Positions 9,101-17,178 of a stretch of 64,000 nt of DNA are shown piece by piece. The DNA comes from Micromonospora nigra. Its GTDB lineage: Bacteria > Actinomycetota > Actinomycetes > Mycobacteriales > Micromonosporaceae. The notes under the pieces were generated by a model. The model had not been told where the DNA came from. It searched no databases and was given only the letters and a program-made list of their open reading frames with translations. The stretch spans positions 4,331,501-4,395,500 of the forward strand of contig NZ_FMHT01000003.1 in NCBI RefSeq assembly GCF_900091585.1, written 5' to 3'. Each line of letters begins with the position of its first letter. Position 1 is the first letter of the stretch. A program made the translations under genes and the position numbers.

Positions 9101-9445
9101 GGCTCGTCGCTCCGGAACGCCCGTCGGCTCGGCGCTCCGAGCGAGGGCGCAACGTGACCGGTGCGGGCGGGTCGAGGTGGGTCTGCCCGGTCGGGGTCGC
9201 GTCGGGATCGCGGCGGGTCGTGGCCGGTCACGGGTTGTCGCAGCCGGCCGAGCTGCGCCGATCACTGGGATCGACGAGCGGGCGGCAGTCTGGGTGGTGC
9301 TGGGTGTTTCGGCTGGTCAGGGATGCTTTCAGCCGAACGGGTTCACCATCACCGATTGTCATTCCGGGGGCTCCTGCGAGCTGCTTTCATGTTGCTGGGA
9401 CCGATCGGAGGCTTTCGGTCTATCCGTGACAGGAAGGTACTCAAC
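9101..9445 (+). other. 345-base gap without a gene
   Basis: Separates the LecA-like gene from the DUF4394 gene. Short frames here lack ribosome sites and plausible codon use. No strong hairpin or clear promoter was found. The last 30 bases hold the AGGAAGG ribosome site of the next gene. Confidence 0.5.
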
Positions 9446-10471
9446 ATGAAGTATCTACTCAACAGGCGTGTGCTGGTCGCTGGCCTGTCAGTCGCTGTCG
9501 GCGTCGGGGCGTTCGCCGGCCCGGCCGCCGCCGATGGCGGGTCGTGGGACGACGGGAAGCACGACCGCGACAAGGCGTGTCACTCCAACTACGGCCACGA
9601 CAAGAACCGCTACGACAAGGGTGAGGACCACGAGTCGCGGTACGACGACGACAGGAGCGGCTACTGGTCGAAGTACGACGACCACAAGGGCGAGGACCGG
9701 TCGACGTACGACAGGAAGGGCGGCCGGGATGGGCTCAAGGCCATCGGGCTGACCGACGACCAGAAGCTGATCACATTCGACGTCGACAAGCCGTGGGACG
9801 CCTGCACCATCGGGCGGGTGTGGCTGGAGGACGGCGAGAAGCTCGTGGGCATCGACTACCGGGTCCAGAACGGCCACCTGTACGGCGTCGGTGACGAGGG
9901 CGGGATCTACCTGATCTCCACCCATGACGCGAAGGCCACCGAGGTGAGCCAGCTCAGCGTCCCGCTCAGGGGCCGCTACTTCGGTGTCGACTTCAACCCG
10001 GCCGCCGACCGGCTGCGGGTCATCAGCGACCAGGGCCAGAACCTGCGGCACAACGTCAACGACGACACCACCGTCGAGGACGGCACGCTCACCTACCCGC
10101 CGTCGACGGACGTCGCCATGGGCGTGACCTGTGCCGCGTACACCAACAACGACCTCGACCCGGACACCGCCACCACCCTGTTCGACATCGACACCGACCT
10201 TGACCAGGTCGCGGTACAGTCTCCCGCCAACGCCGGTCAGTTGGCCGCCACCGGCAGGCTCGGCGTCGACGCCGGCATCTGGGCCGGCTTCGACATCTAC
10301 AGCAGCATCCGCGACGACAGGGCCGTCTACAACAAGGGCTACGCCGTTCTGCAAGTCGACCACGACAGCCAGCTCTACAAGATCGACATGCTGACCGGTG
10401 ACGCCGACAAGCAGGGCACCTTCGGCGACTACACGGTCGTCGACCTCGCATTGCCACTCGACCAGCACTGA
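9446..10471 (+). CDS. Secreted DUF4394 protein with D/K/Y-rich N-terminal segment
   Basis: 341 aa. ATG at 9446 follows AGGAAGG. The signal peptide (MKYLLNRRVLVAGLSVAVG, ending AAA) is followed by about 65 residues very rich in Asp, Lys, Arg, Tyr and His (for example KGEDHESRYDDDRSGYW), which look disordered. From about residue 97 there is a DUF4394 domain: LKAIGLTDDQKLITFDVDKP, GIDYRVQNGHLYGVGDEG, FGVDFNPAADRLRVIS. DUF4394 proteins are extracellular repeats of predicted beta-propeller type with unknown ligand. The family call is secure; the function is unknown. The gene is followed directly by a strong terminator, so it is probably transcribed alone. Confidence 0.88.
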   Translation: MKYLLNRRVLVAGLSVAVGVGAFAGPAAADGGSWDDGKHDRDKACHSNYGHDKNRYDKGEDHESRYDDDRSGYWSKYDDHKGEDRSTYDRKGGRDGLKAIGLTDDQKLITFDVDKPWDACTIGRVWLEDGEKLVGIDYRVQNGHLYGVGDEGGIYLISTHDAKATEVSQLSVPLRGRYFGVDFNPAADRLRVISDQGQNLRHNVNDDTTVEDGTLTYPPSTDVAMGVTCAAYTNNDLDPDTATTLFDIDTDLDQVAVQSPANAGQLAATGRLGVDAGIWAGFDIYSSIRDDRAVYNKGYAVLQVDHDSQLYKIDMLTGDADKQGTFGDYTVVDLALPLDQH

Positions 10472-10495
10472 ACCTCTGCGACACACACGTGGCGG

Positions 10496-10533
10496 GCGAA
10501 GGGGAGGCCGGGGCGTAACGGCCTCCCCTTCGC
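10496..10533 (+). terminator. Hairpin terminator after the DUF4394 gene
   Basis: Perfect 15-base-pair stem (10496-10510 with 10519-10533) and an 8-base loop, starting 25 bases after the stop codon. No T-tract, as is usual in high-GC actinomycetes. Confidence 0.8.
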
Positions 10534-10657
10534 GCTGCCGCACCTGAACGGCCGGCTCGATGGTGGCGGCCGACATACCAACGGGGTGCCGCCGCTGAAC
10601 TGGAGCCCCGGCCGGACACGATCGGCAGGAGTGTCCGGCCGGGGTCCGGAGGTCGGG

Positions 10658-11373
10658 TTACCCGGTGGTGGGGAAGTTGGTCAGCCCGTTCACCGCGTTG
10701 GTGACGGTGTTGGAGGAGTACACGACGTTGGGGTTCGAGGAGCATTTCGACGTCGACGTGACGTAGATGGCGTACCGGCCGACGTCGCCGAGGTCTGACG
10801 TGTTGATGCGCCAGGTGTTGCCGCAGCCGTAACCGTCGAGCAGGTTGTGCGTCTCGTAGCCGTTGGCGAAGGTGCCGGGCGTCCGGAAGGTGCCGGTGTT
10901 GCCCTCGATCAGGTAGTTCCTGCCCTTGACGTCGACCCACGAGTCGGCGGAGTTGGCTCCGGAGATGCCCCGGCCGTCGAACTGGTTGCCACGGATCACG
11001 CCGCCTTCGGTGCCCTCCTTGACGTTCACGTGTTCGGCGGTGACGTTGGGGCCGAGCTGATTGTTGAGCACCTGCACCCGGTCGGAGCGGTCCATCCCTG
11101 GGTGGCGGTGTCGTCGGTGGCGTGGTGGGCGGTGGTGGCGTGGTGGGCGGTGGTGCCGTCGGGGCCGCGCCATCAGCGGGGCCTTCCGTTGATGGTGCAG
11201 TTGGTGGGGATGCCGGTGCCGGAGGCGTTGCAGCCGAGTTCTCGGTGGCGGCAGGTCGCGGCGAGCGTGGCCGGCATGGTGGCGAGGAGCGCAGCTGTGC
11301 CCACCAGGAGCACGAGCCAGAGTAAACGGGTACAGGACCCGAAACCACGACCCGAGGACCCCACAGCGGGCAT
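10658..11373 (-). pseudogene. Wrecked secreted right-handed beta-helix (pectate lyase-like) gene
   Basis: Three pieces of one protein sit in three different frames. From 11373 a signal peptide reads RLLWLVLLVGTAALLATMPA then TCRHRELGCNASGTGIPTNC and stops at 11173. A Pro/Thr-rich linker (PTAPPPTTPPPPTTPPTTPP) reads in a second frame near 11100-11165. The C-terminal coils of a beta-helix (VQVLNNQLGPNVTAEH, VIRGNQFDGRGISGANSADS, YSSNTVTNAVNGLTNFPTTG) read in a third frame from about 11096 to 10658. Most of the expected beta-helix body is missing, so this is a deletion remnant with frameshifts, or two assembly errors plus a deletion. Intact relatives are secreted polysaccharide-active or cell-surface proteins. 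Confidence 0.65.
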
Positions 11374-11492
11374 CGCCGGGATGGCGCAGGTCGCCGCCCG
11401 GGCACGTCGGCACCGCCGCCGTACGTCGGTTCCTGCGCCCGGTGGCACTGCGGCGCGTACCCGCCGATCTCGCGGCTATGGTGGTTTCCGAC

Positions 11493-12260
11493 ATGACACT
11501 GCGCCCCGGCCTGGTCTCGGTGACGTTCCGGCAGCTCACCCCCGCCGAGGTGGTGGCCCTGGCCCAACCGGCCGGCCTGCGTGGGATCGAGTGGGGTGGC
11601 GACGTCCACGTGCCGGCCGGCGACGACGAGGCGGCCCGCCGGGTCGCCGCCCTCACCGCTGGTGCCGGGCTGGAGACAGCGGCGTACGGGTCGTACTACC
11701 GACTGGGCCACTCGGCGGCCGAGGGCCTGTCGCCGGAGTCGGTCGTGCGGACGGCCGAGCTGCTCGGCGCACCCGTCGTCCGGGTCTGGGCCGGACGACG
11801 GCCCAGCAGCGAGGCCGACGCCGCCTACCGCGCCAGCGTCGTCGAGGACGCGCGCCGCATCGCGGACCTGGCTGGGGCGGTGGGCCTCACCATCGCTTTC
11901 GAGTACCACCGCGACACGCTCACCGACACCCGCGAGTCGACGGCGCGGCTGCTGGAGGCCGTGGCCGACCTGCCAATCCGCACACTGTGGCAGCCGCAGC
12001 CCGAGCGGGACCGCGCCGAGAACCTCGCCGACCTGCGCGCCGTACTGCCGTACCTGGCCAACCTGCACGTCTTCGCCTGGACACCGCAACGCAGACGCCT
12101 GCCGCTGCGGTGTCGATACTCCGACTGGGCGGCATACCTCGCCGTGGCCAGGACCGCCCCCGGGCAGCGGTACGCCATGCTGGAGTTCCTCGTCGACGAC
12201 GACCCCGACCTGCTGGGTGCCGAGGCAGCCACCCTGCGCCGCCTGCTGGCCGACGCCTGA
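11493..12260 (+). CDS. Sugar phosphate isomerase/epimerase-like TIM barrel
   Basis: 255 aa. Xylose-isomerase-like (AP endonuclease 2) fold: RGIEWGGDVHV, RVWAGRRP, LTIAFEYHRDTLTDT, PYLANLHVFAW and AMLEFLVDDD. Conserved acidic residues at strand ends (IEW, FEY, EFL) fit metal binding. ATG 11493 is chosen; TATGGT at 11477-11482 lies 10 bases upstream and no ribosome site is present, so a leaderless start is plausible. An ATG at 11478 would add 5 residues. The substrate cannot be read from sequence. It is divergent from the wrecked beta-helix gene, with the two 5' ends about 120 bases apart. Confidence 0.8.
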   Translation: MTLRPGLVSVTFRQLTPAEVVALAQPAGLRGIEWGGDVHVPAGDDEAARRVAALTAGAGLETAAYGSYYRLGHSAAEGLSPESVVRTAELLGAPVVRVWAGRRPSSEADAAYRASVVEDARRIADLAGAVGLTIAFEYHRDTLTDTRESTARLLEAVADLPIRTLWQPQPERDRAENLADLRAVLPYLANLHVFAWTPQRRRLPLRCRYSDWAAYLAVARTAPGQRYAMLEFLVDDDPDLLGAEAATLRRLLADA

Positions 12261-12351
12261 CCGGCGCATTCGAAGCTCAGGGGACCAGATCCTGTCGGAC
12301 GCCCACGCCGCCTGGCCGCCGTCGGTCCGGGTCGTCGTCCGACCGGTCAGG

Positions 12352-12543
12352 CTAGGCGCGGACCTGGGTGACGAACGCCTTCCAGGCGGACGGCCGGAAC
12401 GCCAGCGCCGGCCCGGTCGGGTCCTTCGAGTCGCGTACGCCGACCACGCCGGGCAGGTTGTCGGCGACCTCGACGCAGTCGCCGCCGTTGTTGCCGCTTC
12501 TCGTGCTCTTGCGCCACGTCGCGTCAGTCAGGTTCAGGTCCAT
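12352..12543 (-). CDS. DUF397 protein
   Basis: 63 aa. Starts MDLNLTDATWRKSTRSGNN and carries the family core GGDCVEVADNLPGVVGVRDSK and FRPSAWKAFV. DUF397 proteins are small partners encoded next to DUF5753 helix-turn-helix regulators in Streptomyces and Micromonospora. They can behave like BldB/WhiJ-type developmental control pairs or toxin-antitoxin-like pairs. The start at 12543 overlaps the regulator gene by 10 bases, so the two are cotranscribed. Both the family match and the neighbour support the call. Confidence 0.93.
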   Translation of the reverse strand: MDLNLTDATWRKSTRSGNNGGDCVEVADNLPGVVGVRDSKDPTGPALAFRPSAWKAFVTQVRA

Positions 12544-13301
12544 GATGCTGCCGCTTCCCTGAGGAGGTCGAGGGACTGTGCCCGGGACAGGGCTTCTGCG
12601 CGCACATGTTCCCAGCGCCGGTCCAGCGTAGCAACGTCCGCCGTTCGATCGATGATCTGCGCTTGTGCTTGGCTGTCGACGTGGGCGACCCGTCCGCCGT
12701 CCGGCATCTCGGCGATGGTGAAGGGGCCGCCGAGGCCGGGGTACATCCCCGTGCCGGCAGGCACGATGAACACCTGGACAGCGGGCCGGGTGGCGCACTC
12801 CGCCAGGTAGGCGATCTGTTCGGCCATCATGGCCCGCTCACCATTGAGCGTGCGCCGCAGGACCGATTCGTCGAGGATCGCGACGAGGAGTGGCGGACGT
12901 TCCCGGCGCAGGACCGCCTGGCGGCTGATCCGCGCGGTGACGAGATTGTCGACCTCTGCCGGCGTCAGGGGTTCGCCCGCGAGCGTCGCCCGCGCGTACG
13001 CCTCGGTCTGGAGGAGACCTGGAATCCAGGCGAGCTGGAAGCTGCGTAGGGAGAGCGCCTCCCGTTCGATCTCTGCCCAGGGCCGGAACCAAGCCGGCTC
13101 TCTTCGTTTGAGAGCGTCCGGCCAGAGTTCGGTGACGTCCTTCCCAAGGAGCTTTGCAACTGCGGCCCGATGCCGGGTCTGAGGAATTCGTCCGTGACTC
13201 GACCAGCGAGCGGCAGTCTTCGGGTCGACCCCTATCTGAGCTGCGAGGCTGTCGGCGGTCAGTCCAGCCTCGACCATCGCGGCTTGAACGGCCCGGTTCA
13301 T
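12534..13301 (-). CDS. XRE-type HTH regulator with DUF5753
   Basis: 255 aa. ATG 13301 has GAGAGGAG 5 bases upstream; a longer frame lacks sense. Residues 8-60 form an XRE-like helix-turn-helix (GLTADSLAAQIGVDPKTAAR). The rest is DUF5753, with the usual WIPGLLQTEAYARA and VFIVPAGTGMYPGLGGPFTI. A possible promoter TTGCGG - 18 bases - CAGAAT lies upstream on the minus strand. It forms the WhiJ-like regulator/DUF397 pair with the next gene and is divergent from two small Micromonospora-type genes, which it may control (inference). Confidence 0.93.
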   Translation of the reverse strand: MNRAVQAAMVEAGLTADSLAAQIGVDPKTAARWSSHGRIPQTRHRAAVAKLLGKDVTELWPDALKRREPAWFRPWAEIEREALSLRSFQLAWIPGLLQTEAYARATLAGEPLTPAEVDNLVTARISRQAVLRRERPPLLVAILDESVLRRTLNGERAMMAEQIAYLAECATRPAVQVFIVPAGTGMYPGLGGPFTIAEMPDGGRVAHVDSQAQAQIIDRTADVATLDRRWEHVRAEALSRAQSLDLLREAAASWT

Positions 13302-13514
13302 CCGCGCTCCTCTCTGGAACGTCCCGTACGTAAGGTGTTCATTCTGCAACGCGGTGTGATTGCTCCGCAATCGTCGGCAGGGTGGGTTCGAGACGGCGCG
13401 ACCGGTGGAGGCTGGTCCCCCCGGCCCGGTGGTCGCGTTCGTCGCCGGGGGCCGCTGCCGGGCGAGCATCCGCAGTGGCCCCCGGCCCCAGCCTTCCGAC
13501 GATCGGGGACGCCT

Positions 13515-13820
13515 GTGCCGCCAACGTCAGACCCCCCACCGATCAGGCCGGGCGACGTGTTCCGGCTGACGCGGGCCGCGTCCCCGCAGTTCGTCACGCC
13601 GATCACCGTTCGGGTGATCCGGCACCGGTCGGACTGGTCCACCTACCAGGGCTGGGCGTGGATCGAGTGCTATCAGCTCGACGACCGGGGAGACGCGACC
13701 GCCCGCCGCGAGCTGTACGTCATGCCTGCGGGCATGATCCGGCAGACGGAATCGCCCTCGCCCGTACGACGGAAGCGCCGCACGCCGGCGCGGCGTACCT
13801 CCGTGCGGGCCGAGGGATGA
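13515..13820 (+). CDS. Small conserved Micromonospora-type protein
   Basis: 101 aa; no named domain known to me. GTG 13515 has GGGGA at good distance; longer frames are out of character. Begins VPPTSDPPPIRPGDVFRLTR; the middle (SDWSTYQGWAWIECYQLDD) is compact and aromatic, and the tail is basic (RRKRRTPARR). I recognise the pattern RPGDVFRLTRAASxQF from small proteins encoded beside DUF5753 regulators in Micromonospora. It ends in an ATGA overlap with the next gene, so the two are made together. Function unknown. Confidence 0.7.
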   Translation: MPPTSDPPPIRPGDVFRLTRAASPQFVTPITVRVIRHRSDWSTYQGWAWIECYQLDDRGDATARRELYVMPAGMIRQTESPSPVRRKRRTPARRTSVRAEG

Positions 13821-14113
13821 CCCGCCGCGACGGGCCGCACGTGCCGCTGCGTCCCCTGTGGTTGTGTCGGGTCTGCGCGCGACCCTGGCCCTGCGGACGC
13901 GCGAAACTCGATCTCCTGGCCGAGTACGACGGCAACCGCATCGGCCTGTTCCTTCACCTGGCCGGCTGCCTGCACGCCGCCATCGACGAGCTGCACCGGT
14001 GCGACCCTGTCGTGACGGGCAGCGCCGCCACCATGTACGACCGGTTCCTCGGCTGGCCCAGCCGATCGGGGCGGGTCGGCCGGGTCGGAAAGGATGCGGG
14101 ATCGGTCGGGTGA
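13817..14113 (+). CDS. Small Cys-containing conserved protein
   Basis: 98 aa. Start overlaps the previous stop (ATGA). It carries PLWLCRVCARPWPCGRAKLD, where three Cys (CxxC and CG) suggest a small metal knuckle. This is followed by EYDGNRIGLFLHLAGCLHAA and ending MYDRFLGW. The same pattern occurs next to the preceding gene in other Micromonosporaceae as I recall them. Function unknown; a partner of the 101-aa protein is likely because they are translationally coupled. Confidence 0.7.
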   Translation: MTRRDGPHVPLRPLWLCRVCARPWPCGRAKLDLLAEYDGNRIGLFLHLAGCLHAAIDELHRCDPVVTGSAATMYDRFLGWPSRSGRVGRVGKDAGSVG

Positions 14114-14181
14114 CGGCGGGCGGGCGCATCTCCGCTGCCGGAGCGCGCTGCCGCCGGACCGCCCCGGCCCGCACGCGCCCT

Positions 14182-15021
14182 TCAGAACAGGGTCAGCGGC
14201 TCGACGGGGATCGGTTCGGGCAGCGGTGCCAGTTCGGGAACGCGGGCGCGTATCTCGTCGTGGAAGCGGCGGGCGAGCGTCGGCGCGTCGGCGTTGTCGG
14301 GGGTGTGCACGAACATGGTGGGGGAGCGCCCCTCGCGCAGCCACCCGACGGTGAGGTCGACCCAGCGCTGCCAGCCCTCGACGGTCCGTTCGGTGGCGTC
14401 GCGGCCGAGGTAGCGCACGATCGGGCGGTCGGTCAGCGCGGTCGTGCGCAGCGGCAGGCGCGGCTTCTTCGTCCAGGCGTCCCGCTCCGCGTCGCTGGTC
14501 GGCGGGCTGGCGAAGAAGGCGGTGGTGTCGAACGGGATCCACTCGGCGGCCACTGCGGCGAGCACGGCTTCGAGCCCGGCCGCCGTCGCGGTGTCGGTGA
14601 AGAAGGCGGGGTGTCGCACCTCGACGGCGTACCGGTGGGTGGTGGGCAGCCGGCGCAGGAAGCGCCCGAGGGTGGCCACGTCGGCGGGGCCGAACGAGCC
14701 GGGCAGTTGGATCCACAGGGTGTCCGCGCGTGGGCCGAGTGGCTCGATGGCGTCGAGGAAGGCGCGCAGCGGGGCGTCGACGTCGGTGAGGCGGCGCTCG
14801 TGGGTGACGGTCTTCGGAAGTTTGAGGACGAACCGGAAGTCGGGGTCGGTCTGCTCGGCCCAGTTCGCCACGGTCTGCCTGGCGGGGGTGGCGTAGAAGG
14901 TGGTGTTGCCCTCGACGGCGGTGCACCGGGCGGCGTAGTCTCGCAGGCGCTCGTGCGGGGGCAGGCCGTGACCCGGCCACGCCCGGTGGCTCCACATTGC
15001 GCAGCCCACGTGCAGACGCAC
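14182..15021 (-). CDS. DUF72 (YecE-like) protein
   Basis: 279 aa. Family features: start VRLHVGCAMWSHRAWPG, then VEGNTTFYATPARQTVANWA, RFVLKLPKTVTH, LWIQLPGSFGP, YAVEVRHPAFF and MFVHTPDNADAPTLA. DUF72 proteins have a TIM-barrel-like fold and unknown chemistry. GTG 15021 is preceded by GGGGAGGGG; a GTG at 15072 would add 17 residues but has no ribosome site. It lies 100 bases downstream of the sulfotransferase gene on the same strand and may share its transcript. Confidence 0.88.
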   Translation of the reverse strand: MRLHVGCAMWSHRAWPGHGLPPHERLRDYAARCTAVEGNTTFYATPARQTVANWAEQTDPDFRFVLKLPKTVTHERRLTDVDAPLRAFLDAIEPLGPRADTLWIQLPGSFGPADVATLGRFLRRLPTTHRYAVEVRHPAFFTDTATAAGLEAVLAAVAAEWIPFDTTAFFASPPTSDAERDAWTKKPRLPLRTTALTDRPIVRYLGRDATERTVEGWQRWVDLTVGWLREGRSPTMFVHTPDNADAPTLARRFHDEIRARVPELAPLPEPIPVEPLTLF

Positions 15022-15121
15022 GACCCCTCCCCACCTCGGCCTGGGCCGGGACTGAAGGTCCGGCGTCACCACGGTAGCCGGGTGGTGGACGGCCCGGCGC
15101 GGGAGGCGGGCGGCGTGGGGC

Positions 15122-16228
15122 CTACGCGGGGTCGCGGCGGATGGCGTGGCGGAGCCTGCGCCGCACCCCTCCAGCGGCGCGGGCTCCGAGTCGCGAGAGG
15201 ACCTCCTCGGGGTGGCGGTCCGCGCGGCGACCGAGCGCGTCGGCGTGCCCCAGCATGCCGACGATCGTCTGGATCGCCGCGTCGAGGACCTGCGCGTCGG
15301 CGAGGTCGTCCGGGATGAGGGTCTGCTTCATGCCGGTCGGCCGCAGTTCGGCGAGGTCGCCCACGACCTGGCACGGGTAGTCCCGCAGCTCCTTGATCTG
15401 CTGGTCGGCGAGGTCGCTCACCCACTCGGCCCGCTCCAGACCGACGCCGAACTTCAGCTCGTTCGGCCGTCGCTTGAGCACCGCGTCGACCAGGTGACGC
15501 TGGACGACCTTCTGGTACGGCGTCCGCAGCGGATACCGGTCGCCGAGAGCCTGGTTGACGCGGCGCAGCACCTCGGCCTCGGCCGCGCCGAGGGAGGGGT
15601 TCGAGGTGGGCACGTCCAGTTCGCACAGCCCGTCGGGGATGCCCAGGACGCCGGCGAAGCGCCGCCACAGCAGGTCGTGCGGGGCGCCGGAGGGTGGGAC
15701 CGTGACCAGGTGACGGCGCTCGGCGGGGACGAGGTCGCCCCACCGGCGCAGCATCCGGGGAGCCGTGTAGTTGTCCCAGAAGGTGTCGAACTTCCCGGCT
15801 TCGACGGCCCGCAGGAAGTCGCCGAAGCGCCAGGCGCTGCGGGCCCGGATGCTCTGCTGCCAGGTGGACGGGAAGGTGCGCCACAGGTCGCGTCCCGCCA
15901 CGACGACGTGGACCTCGGCGGGTTGCAGGCTCTCGACCGCGCGTGCCGCCTGCTCGCCGGTGGCCGCGCCCAGCCCCTCGTTGCTGATGATCACGTCACC
16001 GGACCACTTGCGGCACTTGGCGGCCAGGCGGTCCCACGTCCATCGGGCGTCGCCGTCGCGCCAGTACACCTCGCGCAGGTCGGCCATGGCCTGGTCGTGG
16101 GCGGTGGAGCTGCCGGGCAGCAGGATGCCGGCGTCCCGCAGGGCGCTCCAGTTCTTCCAGAGCACGTGCTGCACGTAGGTGCTGCCGGTCTTCGGCGCGC
16201 CGACGTGCAGGTAGACGCGTCTGGCCAT
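15122..16228 (-). CDS. Sulfotransferase-like protein
   Basis: 368 aa. ATG 16228 follows GGGAGG. The N-terminus VYLHVGAPKTGSTYVQ (residues 5-20) is the PAPS 5'-phosphosulfate-binding loop of sulfotransferases. ISNEGLG and VHVVVAGRDLWRTFPSTWQ (near 100-130) fit the second PAPS-binding strand, where RDLWR replaces the usual R.P..R. The C-terminus (RHPEEVLSRLGARAAGG) is basic and less conserved. The acceptor is unknown; such enzymes in actinomycetes act on cell-wall glycolipids or natural products. No biosynthetic cluster surrounds it. Confidence 0.8.
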   Translation of the reverse strand: MARRVYLHVGAPKTGSTYVQHVLWKNWSALRDAGILLPGSSTAHDQAMADLREVYWRDGDARWTWDRLAAKCRKWSGDVIISNEGLGAATGEQAARAVESLQPAEVHVVVAGRDLWRTFPSTWQQSIRARSAWRFGDFLRAVEAGKFDTFWDNYTAPRMLRRWGDLVPAERRHLVTVPPSGAPHDLLWRRFAGVLGIPDGLCELDVPTSNPSLGAAEAEVLRRVNQALGDRYPLRTPYQKVVQRHLVDAVLKRRPNELKFGVGLERAEWVSDLADQQIKELRDYPCQVVGDLAELRPTGMKQTLIPDDLADAQVLDAAIQTIVGMLGHADALGRRADRHPEEVLSRLGARAAGGVRRRLRHAIRRDPA

Positions 16229-16362
16229 GCTGCCTCCCGGGACGGACGGACGGCCGGCGGTGGTCGGTTCCGCAGGCCGACCCACCCTGGCACAGGGGGG
16301 TCGGACGCAGGCTGAACACCGGTTTGCGGCTCGGTGGCGGGCCGGTAACCGCGAATAGCTGC

Positions 16363-16409
16363 CGTCAACTCAGGGTTGACGATTATGGTCCGTCAACCTA
16401 TGGTTGACG
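16363..16409 (+). promoter_or_regulatory. Twin palindromic operator of the Clp-N/HTH gene
   Basis: Two 19-base palindromes, CGTCAACTCAGGGTTGACG (16363-16381, one arm mismatch) and CGTCAACCTATGGTTGACG (16391-16409, perfect arms), have centres 28 bases apart. The first covers the -35 box and the second the -10 box of the promoter. A dimeric repressor is expected, most simply the HTH protein encoded directly downstream. Confidence 0.75.
16376..16404 (+). promoter_or_regulatory. Promoter of the Clp-N/HTH gene, leaderless
   Basis: TTGACG (16376-16381), a 17-base spacer and TATGGT (16399-16404), with the ATG 6 bases after the -10 box. There is no ribosome site, so the transcript should start at or next to the A of the ATG. 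Confidence 0.75.
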
Positions 16410-16410
16410 C

Positions 16411-17145
16411 ATGACGGATCCCGTGCAGATGAGCAACCCCGTACGCCTGGACGACCTGATCCAGGGCATCAAGACGGCGCGTCCCGACGTGCTCGACCAG
16501 CTCGCCGACGCGGTGGTCGTGGGCGAACACCTCGGCGACGTCGCCGACCACCTGATCGGTCACTTCGTCGACCAGGCCCGCCGCTCCGGCGCCTCGTGGA
16601 CCGACATCGGCCGCAGCATGGGGGTCAGCAAACAGGCGGCGCAGAAGCGGTTCGTGCCCAAGGCCACCGACGCGCCCCTGGACCCGCAGCAGGGCTTCGC
16701 CCGGTTCACCCTGCCCGCCCGCAACGTCGTGATGATGTCGCAGGAGGAGGCGCGGGCGGGCGGGCACGCCGAGATCCGCCCCGGTCACCTCCTGCTCGGC
16801 CTGCTCGCCGAGCCCGAGGCGATCGCCGCGCGGGTGATCGTGGCGGCGGGGGTGCCGCTGGAGCGGGTCCGGCAGGCCGCGACGGCCGCGCTGCCGCCGC
16901 CGGTCGGCGGCGAGGTGCCGGCCCTGATCCCGTACGACGGGCAGGCGAAGAAGGCCCTGGAGCTGACCTTCCGGGAGGCGCTGCGCCTGGGGCACAACTA
17001 CATCGGCACCGAGCACATCCTGCTGGCCCTGCTGGAGCAGGAGGGAGGCGACGGGGTGCTCACCGGCCTCGGTGTCGACAAGGGCGCGGCCGAGACCGCG
17101 ATCGCCTCGGCGATCCGGGACGCCGTGCGGACCGCCGAGGGGTGA
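16411..17145 (+). CDS. HTH protein with Clp N-terminal repeats
   Basis: 244 aa. Residues about 56-76 (SWTDIGRSMGVSKQAAQKRF) form a helix-turn-helix. Residues about 95-240 hold the two Clp-N (ClpR) repeats: ARAGGHAEIRPGHLLLGLLA and ALRLGHNYIGTEHILLALL. No AAA module follows, so it is not ClpC itself. Such fusions are known in actinomycetes as regulators or adaptors that borrow the ClpC substrate-reading domain. The ATG is leaderless under a promoter covered by twin palindromes, which suggests self-repression. It is convergent with the next gene. Confidence 0.88.
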   Translation: MTDPVQMSNPVRLDDLIQGIKTARPDVLDQLADAVVVGEHLGDVADHLIGHFVDQARRSGASWTDIGRSMGVSKQAAQKRFVPKATDAPLDPQQGFARFTLPARNVVMMSQEEARAGGHAEIRPGHLLLGLLAEPEAIAARVIVAAGVPLERVRQAATAALPPPVGGEVPALIPYDGQAKKALELTFREALRLGHNYIGTEHILLALLEQEGGDGVLTGLGVDKGAAETAIASAIRDAVRTAEG

Positions 17146-17178
17146 GCATCGGGGAGCTGGCGGGGTGGCCGGGGAGTG

